DNA of 64,000 nucleotides from Inonotus obliquus (Eukaryota; Basidiomycota; Agaricomycetes; Hymenochaetales; Hymenochaetaceae), in assembly GCA_032164295.1 (NCBI GenBank), contig JAJHTX010000001.1, positions 3,472,001 to 3,536,000 on the forward strand, written 5' to 3'. The position numbers and the translations under genes were made by a program. How positions within the stretch are numbered: the first letter of the stretch is position 1; every line of letters starts with the position of its first letter. Below the pieces are notes generated by a model. It did no database searches, was not told the origin of the DNA, and saw only the letters and a program-made list of their open reading frames with translations. Below, in pieces: positions 36,531 through 46,919 of this stretch.

Positions 36531-37350
36531 TCTAGTGGGGACGAGCGGTTTTCCCTTATGATGAATGGCTCTTGGGCTTTGCCTGTGTCATATGCCCTCG
36601 GCCGTGCATAACTTCTATCGCATCGTGTCATGTTTGCTTACTCTCCTGCATCGGCTTTAGTCATCCAGTTCAAACTACTATCCATCCAAAACAACCGACA
36701 CAACACACATCGTATATCACTAGCAAATCACTCAACCATTGAGCCAGTTTAGCATTTGTGTATCTAACCGCCGTCCGTTACTCTTCCCAACATTCATCCA
36801 TTCGTATCTTTGTACGTTATGCATGTATGTTTGCTGGTATGAGTCCTTCGGACTACTTCTACCTTTCCCCTGCATTTGAGCTCTGATATCTTTTCAATAG
36901 TTAGTATAATTCACCTCGTTTCGTTTAACCCAATGTATGTGGAGCTTTTGTTTCGATCTTCTGTATGTCTTCGGCTTTCTTTCGCCCCTCTTTCTTCCGG
37001 TAAATCACTGCGTTTTCTCGGGTGGAAACGTCTGGTTTTATCGATTTCGTTCGGTTTTGTCTTTACACTTTTATGATGTTGTTATTGAAGTATTCGGTCA
37101 TCGGTATTCTCGTCTGTTACGTATTCTTGTTTTGGCTTCTTTGCCCTGTAGGCTTCAGAACATTGATAGCCTCGGGTCTAGTGTATTATATTAGTAGAAC
37201 AAAAAAGAATGCAAGTTCCTCGTCTTCTATCGCAATACATGCAGTGCTGCAACGTGTCTACTCTACTCATCAATACTAATCTCCTACGCTAGACGTGGTA
37301 GCATCCTCCATACGCTACACTTAAGCACCTTTTAACTTGATGGCGATGAG
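36531..37350. other. Intergenic region between convergent bZIP and GET3 genes
   Basis: About 820 bp, T-rich in the middle. It holds the 3' ends of both genes. Small frames at 36876-37279 are not supported as genes. Confidence 0.6.
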
Positions 37351-38911
37351 CTACCGTTCTGACTCAGGAGCGTACGGCTCAACAAGCATCTTGCTGAATT
37401 CTCTGAGTTTATCGGGTCCGCGAACTTCCTCGGTGAGGAGTGGTAGACGGATGATGTGGAAAAATTCGTCGTAGAGCTCGTGTGCTTCTTTAAGGTATTT
37501 TTGTTGCATTTTGTATCGGACTTTGCAGTGTTCGCAGTTTGAGTCTGTTTGAGTAAGTGGGGAGGTGGGGATGGTCAGTTTTGTGAATGTGCTGAGTAAA
37601 GTGGGGGGAGAGGGGTAAGGAGGGAAGGAGGGAAGGGGGGAAGGGGGAAGGATGTACCTTTCTTTGGGAAGAGAAGCTGGTTGACTACGATGTTGTGCGT
37701 GTCAATTTCGTATGACGTTAACTCCTGGACTAGTCGTTCCGTCTCATACAAAGAAAGGAACTCTGAGATGCAGACGCAGACAAAGGTCGTTTTCTCCTAC
37801 AGAGCGTGAATATCAAATGCAAACAAGTCAGTCTTAGTCTCAGGTATGAAGGAGCATCAGATGGGTAGAGAGAACGTACGGGATCTTTGAATTGGCTGTT
37901 CACTTCGGAAATGACGGCTCGCATTGAGTCAAGCTTTGCGAACATGTCTTCTTGTGTTCCTGGTTGGCCACCCATCATTGATGACATCTAGATATATCCA
38001 GCTGTAAGATATCTCTCCCAACTGTCCATTCAAGAAATGAGTTACATACCTGATTGATCATAGGCCCGAACCGACTGCCCAGTGTGCTGAGTTTCCCAAG
38101 AGCTTTCTCGAGTACGGACGGGAAAGAGAGGAAGCGAAGTGTATGTCCTGTTGGGGCGGTATCGAAGACGATCACTGAGAATTGCATTGACTTGACGTGT
38201 CTAGATGTGCGCGTCGGGTAAGTGCATGTATTCGGTTGGGAGAATAAAGGGGCGGGGAGGGACGTACTTCATAATCTCAGCAAAACCCATTGCTTCGTCC
38301 ACACCGGGAATGGCGAATGCTAAGTCTTGCATCATGGATCCCATCATACCATTCTGGTCCGCTAGGTCCACCAAGGGTAGATATTAAGTACGTCTGTAGG
38401 GAGTGATATAACCTGTGGAACAGACACGAACATTGCTCAATCATCTCTTGCAATGAACTTGTAGGATCGATCTCCATAGCATAAAGGTTATCGAACCCAT
38501 TCACTTTCGTAGCGTCTTTGGAGAACTTTTGACCGAATGCATCTGAGAGGTTGTGTGCTGGATCTGTTGACTGTATTCAACCATGTTCATTAGAATTCGG
38601 AGTGATGATGAAGGTGGAGTTCGTGAATGAACGTACAATGAGCAGCACGGATTCCCTGACTTTGGCTAGTTGGATAGCAAGAGAACATGACGTTGTTGTC
38701 TTCCCTAATGAACCATGAATAGAAGCAAGTGCCGCTCAAGTAGCTTTACTGACCAACGCCACCCTTTCCACCTGTGTAATCGCAAGATAACCGATGAGCT
38801 CTGCTATGGGAAGGACGTGTTCAGAAGGAACTGACCGCAGAATATCCATTTGAGAGTTTTTTGGTCTAGGACGTTCTGCAAGGTAGGTTCGAGTAATTCT
38901 TCTTCAGACAT
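37351..38911 (-). CDS. GET3: GET3/ArsA-type ATPase for tail-anchored protein targeting
   Basis: Cytosolic ATPase that receives tail-anchored membrane proteins and delivers them to the ER receptor Get1/Get2. At least seven exons start at 38911 with [24 protein letters not shown]. The deviant P-loop [21 protein letters not shown] is split by an intron between GGVG and KTTT. Switch I reads [20 protein letters not shown], the switch II region is [19 protein letters not shown], and [19 protein letters not shown] forms part of the client-binding helices. The zinc cysteines of the dimer interface are in CEHCKVRY, followed by [21 protein letters not shown] and the C-terminus. One intron (37545-37657) is strikingly pyrimidine-rich on the coding strand. 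The gene is divergent from SRP68 over 179 bp; both act in delivery of membrane proteins to the ER. Confidence 0.96.
37559..37651. repeat. Purine (G/A) tract within a GET3 intron
   Basis: Long G-rich/A-containing run on the plus strand (GGGAGGTGGGG, then repeated AGGGAAGG and GGGGGGAAGGGGG units), so poly-pyrimidine on the transcribed gene's sense strand. Several runs of three or more G could allow quadruplex formation on the plus strand. Confidence 0.7.
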
Positions 38912-39090
38912 TGAGAACGGTTGTTTTTGCCAATCAGGAAGGGTGGAGAAATACGTGTAAATGGAAAGCGGATGATGCTTGTGGGGAACGCGTCTTTATT
39001 TTACGCACGTCGCACGACGTGTACGCGTCGTCTCGTTCCTTCCTCGACCTTCTCCCACCTTCTCGTACAGCCTCGATTGTTGTAGCATTA
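38912..39090. promoter_or_regulatory. Shared divergent promoter, GET3 (-) and SRP68 (+)
   Basis: 179 bp between two start codons, so both promoters must overlap or sit inside neighbouring transcripts. It contains the palindrome-rich stretch CGCACGTCGCACGACGTG around 39004-39021. No known factor site is assigned. Confidence 0.55.
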
Positions 39091-41335
39091 ATGTCCAAGA
39101 CGGGCTCAAATACAGTATCTTTCAGAGGTTGGTAGAATTCTTGTGTCTATTCTGCATATTATTGAGCAAATTTTTGCAGCTCTCCAGCTCGCTAATGAAC
39201 ATCGCAATGCATATGGTCTTCGCTACAATGACTTCACTCGTTATAGGTTTGCTTGATAGGAATTTCAAAGCACGGTTTAGAATCTAACTGAAAGGCTGTA
39301 GGAAACACTGCGGTAATAGGACACATCGATTGAGATCCACGTTGAAGATTACCCATGGAAAGGGACGTGACTTCAAAAAATTGCCGCCAGTTGCACTCGA
39401 GAATATCAAGGCGGGACAGTGAGTACAGACAAACAGCCACCCAGTATTTTGATCCCATAGTCTTGCTTTACAGTCTTGAGTTGCTGCTCTTCGAGACGGA
39501 AAGAGCATGGGCCTATGCCCAGGATCTTTACACCGCATCTCTCCAACCTGAAAAGAAAGATGCAGCAACGAAGTTGAGACACAAAACAACAGGTCGCTTC
39601 CGCCGCGCTATCCACTGGTGCACGCAGCTCCTATCGCACTGTCAGAATCTCTACAATGCCCAACGCTTCAACGCGGAAAACATGCTCGAGATCAATGCAT
39701 ATACATTGATCCTTAGCGGACGATTCCTCCGCTTCAGAGATGAGTTTGAAGAGGCGTTGGACCAACTTTGCGTTGCGAGGGTTATTCTCGATCAACTGGC
39801 TGAATGCGCGGAGAGTAGCAGGGACCAGGCACTTGCGACGTTCTTCTCGGATGAGATTGCTCCAGAGATACGGTTTTGCGCTCATCAGCTTGGGCAGGAA
39901 AACTCGTATGATATCGATCGGATTGTGAAGGAGGTTGCACCGAAGAATCGGGATAGACTTGTTGATGGGTATGCAGGGTTGGTTGCTAGGTTGAAAACAG
40001 AAGGACGTGGTGATGCGACTGCGAAAGGCCGGAAGCGTTTGCAGGAACTTGTATGGGAGGGCGAACCTGTTCCTATTCGTAACCCAGAGCTTGTGGACGT
40101 TCTTTTGCGCGTACAAGATGCAGAAGCGTTGTTAAAGGAGAAGGATCAGCCAGAGGAAAATGATGAAAGCGAGGCTCAAACGAAAGAGCAGGGGAAGAAG
40201 AAGCATCATAGAAGTCGCAAGGGAGTAGCTGCTTTCGATGCGATCTTGGCGGCCTTGAGTGATGCAGAAGAAGTAGCGAGAAAGCTTGCTGAAGCGCAGA
40301 AGGTGAGCCTTCACTTTTTAAACTTTTATGATTTAGTGAAAACATTTTGTTCAGGCAACGAGCGGCTCTGTAAGATCCGGTGCTGGTACTCGTGACATAC
40401 ACTTCGTTCACGATTATATTGTCTACAACCTCCTCTCTCGTCGTGTCGAGCGTGATCTTACACTCGTATCAGCTTTGATAGCCTCCTCGCAAGGTCCTCG
40501 CAAACACACGGAAGCCCTAAGCTCCAACTCGAATGAGAGCAAGAACAAGAAACCGAAGAAAGATGGTAACAGAAACCAAAAGCAAGAACACAGCGGAAAT
40601 CGTAATCGAACTGATGCGCGCGTGAACCCGGCGATAGTCAAGCTGCTGGATACGGTCATACAGAGTCTCGAACATATGCGCAGCTTGAGTATTGTTGAAG
40701 AGAGTATGGACCTTGCGAGTGCCGTGGATGCGCGTCTTGCATTTACTAAGAGTCGTAGGTCAGTAGCATGTTTTATTTTTCTACGTTTGTTGAGAGCGTG
40801 TTCTCATGCTTGGTTCGTATACAGATGCGTTTACCTAGCTCGTTCATACGCAGTAGTCAAACAATACGCACAGGCTCTCACTCTCACCCAACGTTCCCGC
40901 CTCTACATCCGCGAAGCCTCTTCACTCCTCTCCGTCCAAGGTCCCTCATCCACCACAACATCATCCTTTTACCTTCTCACTCTCGAAAGCACAACGGAGC
41001 TCGAACAACTTCTTAAAGACGATGAGGAACGCTTCAAGCTCGACTGGTTCGCTTATAACGGGGGATCCGTCAAACCCGAAAGGGACACATCGAAGAAGCC
41101 ATTGTTCTTCGATATTGCGCTTAATTATGTGCAACTTGATATGGATAGGTTGCAAGAGAGGGCTGGGATTACCACGAAGGAAAAGATACCTGTACAAGAT
41201 GTGCGGCTCATCGCTACCCCCGTTGCAAGAGCGAAAATGGAGAAAATTGAACGTCCTGCAACTCCAGAGCCATCTGCCACTGCTCGTGGTGGTGGCTTGA
41301 GTAGTCTCCTTGGAGGTTGGTGGGGAAGGAAATAA
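39091..41335 (+). CDS. SRP68: Signal recognition particle subunit SRP68
   Basis: RNA-binding SRP subunit that, with SRP72, remodels SRP RNA for co-translational targeting. The start at 39091 (MSKTGSNTVSFRALQLANEHRNA) is followed by introns. Spliced, the protein reads YGLRYNDFTRYRKHCGNRTHRLRSTLKITHGKGRDFKKL, the conserved RNA-binding N-terminal domain, then LLLFETERAWAYAQDL. A tetratricopeptide-like helical region follows to about residue 350, then a Lys/Asn-rich linker (SNESKNKKPKKDGNRNQ). Further helices include YLARSYAVVKQYAQALTLTQRSRLY, and the SRP72-binding end carries the terminal segment SSLLGGWWGRK. An intron of about 70 nt near 40757-40824 is a multiple of three and can be read through, so an unspliced model would be slightly too long. 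Confidence 0.95.
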
Positions 41336-41521
41336 CTTCCTATTAAGATAGTGTATTCGCCTGCCCAAGCAATTGTATACATCCACTGGGATAGAAAAGA
41401 AAAGACGGCTTTAATAAAGTAAACAGGATTCTCTAATAACAGCAAGCTAAGCTACACAAGGCATGAATGGAGAAAGTACAAGCGATAAAGGCACAGCAGA
41501 TGAAAATGAAGAACTACGTGA
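41336..41521. other. Short gap between convergent SRP68 and SNF2/STH1 genes
   Basis: 186 bp between two stop codons. The transcripts are likely to overlap at their 3' ends or to share a bidirectional terminator. Confidence 0.6.
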
Positions 41522-44500
41522 TCAATCGTCCTCACTCGGTGTAAGGTAGTCATCTTCATCACTCAGAATTTGTTTTGAGCTCGTTCTGGCAATACTCCGT
41601 CGAGAAGGGACGGGCTTGTCATCGTCATCGCCCAAGCCGTGTGTAGAGGCACCGTCTCCAATACTCTCAGCACCAGGCAGTCCTGAATTGATTGTGAGTT
41701 GGTTGAAAGTCTTGTTGAATACTTTTTCCATCTCGTCGGCATCAATGTAAACCAATGACCCCTCAACATTGTATGTCCGTGCGTTGTTGAACATGAGTCG
41801 CCACTCATCACGATACTGTTGAATATCCTTGTAATAGTTCGTTTGAGCTCGTTTTCGGAGGTGAGACATAGCAATAGGGTTTCGAATCATCTGATAGTAG
41901 TCCGGATAATCCTGATGCGAAGGTGTAAGCTGAGGCTCAGAGGCGACATTTTGCAAGTGGATCTTACCCGTCTGTCGGGCAGTTCCTTAAACAATTCCCA
42001 TCTTCGTCTGCCAGTGTCAGGGTCCTCACATACTTGCACCGCACGATAACACTCGTTGAAAACTTTCTTCATGCGTTCCCGTATGGCCGGCGGCACATCT
42101 GCATTCTTGATCTTGCGGCGTTTCTGAGGCATATCAAGGTAAGCCGAAGTCAAGCGTACACGGAGAATTCATAGCCATACCGCATCGCGAGACTCATCAT
42201 CCTCATCAGCAATAGATGGTGTGACCGAAACAGGTTTGCCAGGTCGCTTCCTCTTGCCATTAGCACTTGGGGAAGGCTCAAAATCAATCTCCACAGGAAT
42301 CTTCGGCGGCCGACCCTTCTTTTTGCGTGGACGTTCGTCCACAGCTGGTGAATTTCTCGACGACTGGGCTTCACTCTCACGAAGAAGCTTATTAGCAGCT
42401 CGACGTTGCTGCTTCTCGCGATTCTTCTCGATGACATCGTCAAGATCCTCTTCACCCTCGAGAGCCTAGAACAATGGTAAGAAGAGACGCAATAATTAAG
42501 AAGATCGGAGACATACCGCTGCCCAAGCATCATCCGACAGACCGTCATTGTAATTGACAACAGTCCGTTTTCTCTGGCCACGTCCTTCGGCCTCCTCTTC
42601 TAAAGCAACGACCTCGAAGTAATCGTCGTTGCGATAACAATCGGGGAGCTCTTCAAGCTGAATGAGGGGTTGTGGCGGTGGTCCATGGTTTCCGGCAGCG
42701 AGCCAATTGTTCTTCAGGTCCCTCATTCGCCGGATGTCCATGTCACGGAAGACTTCAACCTCGCGATCGTCACGCGCGATAATCTCGTTGATCTCCTCGT
42801 CATTCATATCACCAGACTCTTCGTTTTCCTCTTCTTGATCGGCTTCCAAGATAGACCTCTGTAATATGACCGACAGTCCAAATGAGTCGATATCATTCAT
42901 ATAAGTCGATAATTCGTACCAAGAACTCTTCTTGTTCCTCAACTGTCGATTTGTTGTCGAAACGGCCAGCCTGGATAACCTTGTCGTCGATGTCCAACTT
43001 ATACCGAGCACGAGCATACATGGCCTCTTCCACACTCTTTTCCGTAATGAATCGCAGTATCCGCACGGCCTTAGTCTGACCAATTCGATGAGCACGGTCT
43101 TGAGCTTGAAGATCAGCGTGAGGATTCCAATCAGAATCGAAACTAATCATGATAAGTTAGCAGTGGCATCCATCTATGTCGAGGAAGGACGAGAACGTAC
43201 ATGATGACGGTGTCGGCAGATTGTAAGTTAAGACCTAGGCCTCCCGCTCTCGTAGACAAGATGAAGACTTGGATCGGCGAGTTTTGCGCATTGAAAACTT
43301 GTACATGCGAAGCACGCTCCTCAGTCTTCGTTCCACCATCCAGACGGAGGTATTGCCAGCCTTGAGCTTTCATAAAGTCCTCCATAATATCCATCACCTT
43401 GGTCATTTGGAAGAAAATAAGGACCTGCATTATCGCACGGTAAGTACTTTTTGCAGTCGTCATGTTACATTTGCAAGAGCCTCACCCTGTGACCCGTGGC
43501 AAAGAACTTGGGTAAGACACGGACGAGAAGCTCAAACTTGCCCGCGACGCGCCAAATATTATCATCAACCACGCCATGTGGACTGATTTTATCTTCCACA
43601 CTATCGAACAAGAAGGGATGTTGGCAGATCTTTCGGAGCTGCATAAGCTCGTTACTGAGACCTTTAACGCCACCGCTTTGCTTTCTGAGATTTCCAAAAG
43701 GCATTAAGTGAATGCTCCAAGAATATAGAATGCGACTTGCCCTTTCGCGTCTTTTCCATCCGCAATCATCTTGTACTTTTTCATTTGCTTGTACAACTGC
43801 GATTGCAGTGCACTCATGCGGATCTTGATGATCTTCTCGACCTTGTCCGGTAACTCGGACTCCACGTCCTTCTTAAGACGACGCAACAAGAAAGGTCGAA
43901 GTACTTTGTGCAGACGTCTAATGATGAGCAGAGCTTCTTCTTCGTTCAGTTCTATCCTATCTTGCGTTCCGGAGTTCGCGAACGGTGTGTTGAACCATTC
44001 GTCGAAAGACTTAACCGAGTTGAAAATCTTCGGTAGGACGAAGTTGAGAAGTGCCCAAAGTTCGGGCAAATTATTCTGCAGCGGAGTGCCTGTGAGAATA
44101 AGGCGATAGCGAGAGTGATAATATTGCGAGAGCGTCTGAGAAAGTTTGCTTTGGGTATTTTTCATACGATGACCCTCGTCTATCAACTAGATTAGTCCAT
44201 GTTTCACACATTAAATATCAAAGCATACCAATAATCATGTGAATCCATTTGAGCTTACTCAAGATAGGTCTGTCCTTGATGATGTACTCATAAGTTGTGA
44301 GCAGTACTTGGAAGTGACCTGTCCGAATCTCGTTTTGAAGAGCGCGACGCTGGGTTGGGTTGCCCTTGTAGGAGATTGTACGAACAGATGGTGCCCACTT
44401 GGCGAATTCACCCGTCCAATTTGTCATGGTTGAAAGTGGGACAATGACGAGGTATGGACCTCGCTGCTTCTTGGCTTCGATAAGGAAAGTGATCAAGGAT

Positions 44501-46589
44501 ATTGTCTGGATGGTTTTACCAAGACCCTAATCCAAGCAGAGTCAGTAATTGCTCTTCCTAGCCACATCAGAGGGAACCAACCATTTCGTCGGCAAGAATG
44601 CCATTTAGCCTGTTATTGTACAAACTGACCATCCATTGCAAACCCTTGACCTGGTACTCCTTCAAAGTGCCACCGACTAGAATATTTGGCTGCCTCGTAA
44701 CTTTCTCCTTCACTCTATGGGCTACGGCGTAGTAGTCAATCTTGCCCTTTTCGTCAGGCTCGCTCGCCTTCTGGGCACCGAACGTCGTCTCATCTGTTGG
44801 ATCATCAGTGCCGAATGAATCGATATGAACATCATCGTTCTGCTGCGCAAGGACAGCTTGAGCAAGTGAGTCGAGATAAGCATCGGTCTGGCGCAGCAAG
44901 TGTGTGATTCGAGTATCCTTCGCAGTATCGATGAGCTTCATGTATGCTTCCTCATCGTCCGCCCTCAGCGCCTTCAGACGCTCCTTCGAGATCCTTTCGA
45001 TGCGCTTCGCTTCTTCCTTTTCCGTGAAGGCATGCATGTTCTGCACAGCTCGACCAAGCTTCAACATACGATCCTGATGCGCCCGATTTATTGCTATTAA
45101 CTCCTTTCCGTGGTTGCAGATAACCGCGAGCTGCTCGAGGTGTTTTTGTTTCACACGACGCTCACGATCGGCACGTTGCTTGCGCTCGAGTTGCTCTGTT
45201 GTACGAGCATCACGCAAAGTTGGGCGACGCGGACGACGGAAGTCTTTACGGTCCAAGGGAAGAAGAGTTCCATGATTCAGCCGTTCAACTACTTGTGCAC
45301 GTAGGATGCGTTGTTTTTCGCGCACACGAAGGGCCTTAAGCTCAATAATGGCTCGCAGTTTCCCATGTGTATTCGGCCGCATCAGATCGCTAGCTGAGGG
45401 GACGGAATCACTAGTCGATTCCTCCTTTGTAGCTTCATTTTCTTTGTTCTCCTTATCACCTTCTGGGCATGAGAACGTTAGGGAGTCGAGGCCGCCATCG
45501 CCGATCGTTACAGGTATAGCTGACAACTCCCTGATGCGCTGTTCAATTCGGGCATCGATGTATCGATTTCGCTCCGCTATGATCTGATGAGGATCCAGAC
45601 CAGCAGGCATGACCGAAGGGACAAGCAGACGCTGCAGTCGAGTCGCCCATAATTGGGCTTGCGCGGGTGTCAAGTTATCAGGACGCTTCAAATGCGTGAA
45701 GGGATGAGTGAACGCATTGTAAGGATATATTGGCGATTTTGTGTCATTCTCGAGGAACGAGCCCACTGGGACATCCATCTCCGTTTCTTGCTCCTCTGCC
45801 TTCACTGCGTATTTGTTTCCTGTTTCGGGTGCCTCAGGAGTGGCAGATGCACGATGTCCACCAGTGGCGCCGTTAACCTTCACAGCAGCGTCGACGATAC
45901 GCGCGGGAACATCGGGTCCCTGAAGAGACTTTTCCAGAGCAGAGATGGCATTGTTTTTGGGAAGCAATGCCGCCTGTAGGTGCTCCGGAATCGGCACGCC
46001 GGCTTTAATAGACCTGAATGCCTGGATCTGAGCACGTAGTGCAGCAACTTGTTCTTCAGTGAATGATACTGGAGACTGGGGGGAGTGAGGGATGGTCTGG
46101 TTAGATATCGAGCCTACTGCTAGCGGATTTGGGCTCGCGACGCCATTGAGGTGAGGAGAGAACCCGTTCACTGTCGGCGTTTGAGCCTGTGAGGCAGGCG
46201 TAGACGATTGGTCTAATGGAAGGCATTAGTTAATGGGCTATCCAAGGAAACATGAACAAAACACGTACTTGCGCCAGAATGCAGATGCGCATTCTTGAGC
46301 TGTGCTACGAAGCGTGTTAGTCTATCAAGCTCCGAATTCGTCTCTGGCGTGAATCCGTTCGAGCGAAGGGCGTCAATTCGCTGTGATTATGAATAAGCAA
46401 CTGCGCAAAAAGACGACACGAACCAAACGAGGCGAGAAATACCTGGAGGAGTGCGGTGAGACGTTCTCTGGTGATGGGAGGCATCTGCCTCTGCTGGGGC
46501 ATATTTGCCACACCGTTTGGAATGTGGACGATGCCATTTGGCGGGGCGGGATGTGAGAATGATGGGGGAGCAGGGGAAGCCATCGTCAT
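41522..46589 (-). CDS. STH1: SWI/SNF or RSC chromatin-remodelling ATPase (SNF2/STH1/Brahma class)
   Basis: DNA-translocating ATPase that moves nucleosomes. About 1,400 residues over many short introns. The start at 46589 ([11 protein letters not shown]) is the first ATG after an upstream GTG-only extension. In order: a QLQ domain ([20 protein letters not shown], about 46066-45960), an HSA/post-HSA helical region (about 45370-44930), and the helicase. Its motif I is rebuilt across an intron (NGILADEM joined to [11 protein letters not shown]); then come [45 protein letters not shown] and [22 protein letters not shown] SnAC region follows (about 42930-42500), then AT-hook-like GRPFFL/RKRPGK stretches. 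One C-terminal bromodomain ([16 protein letters not shown] ... FNNARTYN) precedes an acidic end. Basidiomycetes often have one such enzyme; whether it belongs to SWI/SNF or RSC cannot be told here. Confidence 0.95.
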
Positions 46590-46919
46590 GTGAGACGACG
46601 CCTGCGAGGTGTAATATGGTGCGGGAGCGGGCAGAACGAGGGGCGGGAGAGGGGACGCGAGACGGGAAATACGCGTGTAAACAAATAAAGTGTTTTGTGT
46701 ACGCGGATGAGCGAGCGTCACTCAGCTGGCCGCGTCGAATCTTGCGCGGGGTGGTGGTGGTGTGATGTTTCTACAAAGAGATGTCACTCATTGTCACACT
46801 AACCCCTATTCCTTCTCGCTGATTGCCGAGTAGTCTTCTCACGAGTATGACTCGGGTCGCGTTACAGTCACGAAGTCACACCGCGGTGCGTCTCAGTCTT
46901 GCCTTCTTCCACCGTCACC
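46590..46919. promoter_or_regulatory. Shared divergent promoter region, SNF2/STH1 (-) and KU80 (+)
   Basis: 330 bp between start codons facing away from each other. GC-rich near the SNF2 side. No specific factor site is claimed. Confidence 0.5.

Noticed and set aside
36876..37279. Plus-strand frames of 66-85 codons between the bZIP and GET3 genes
   Set aside because: Phe/Leu/Ser-rich products of T-rich 3' sequence, overlapping in three frames; no motif.
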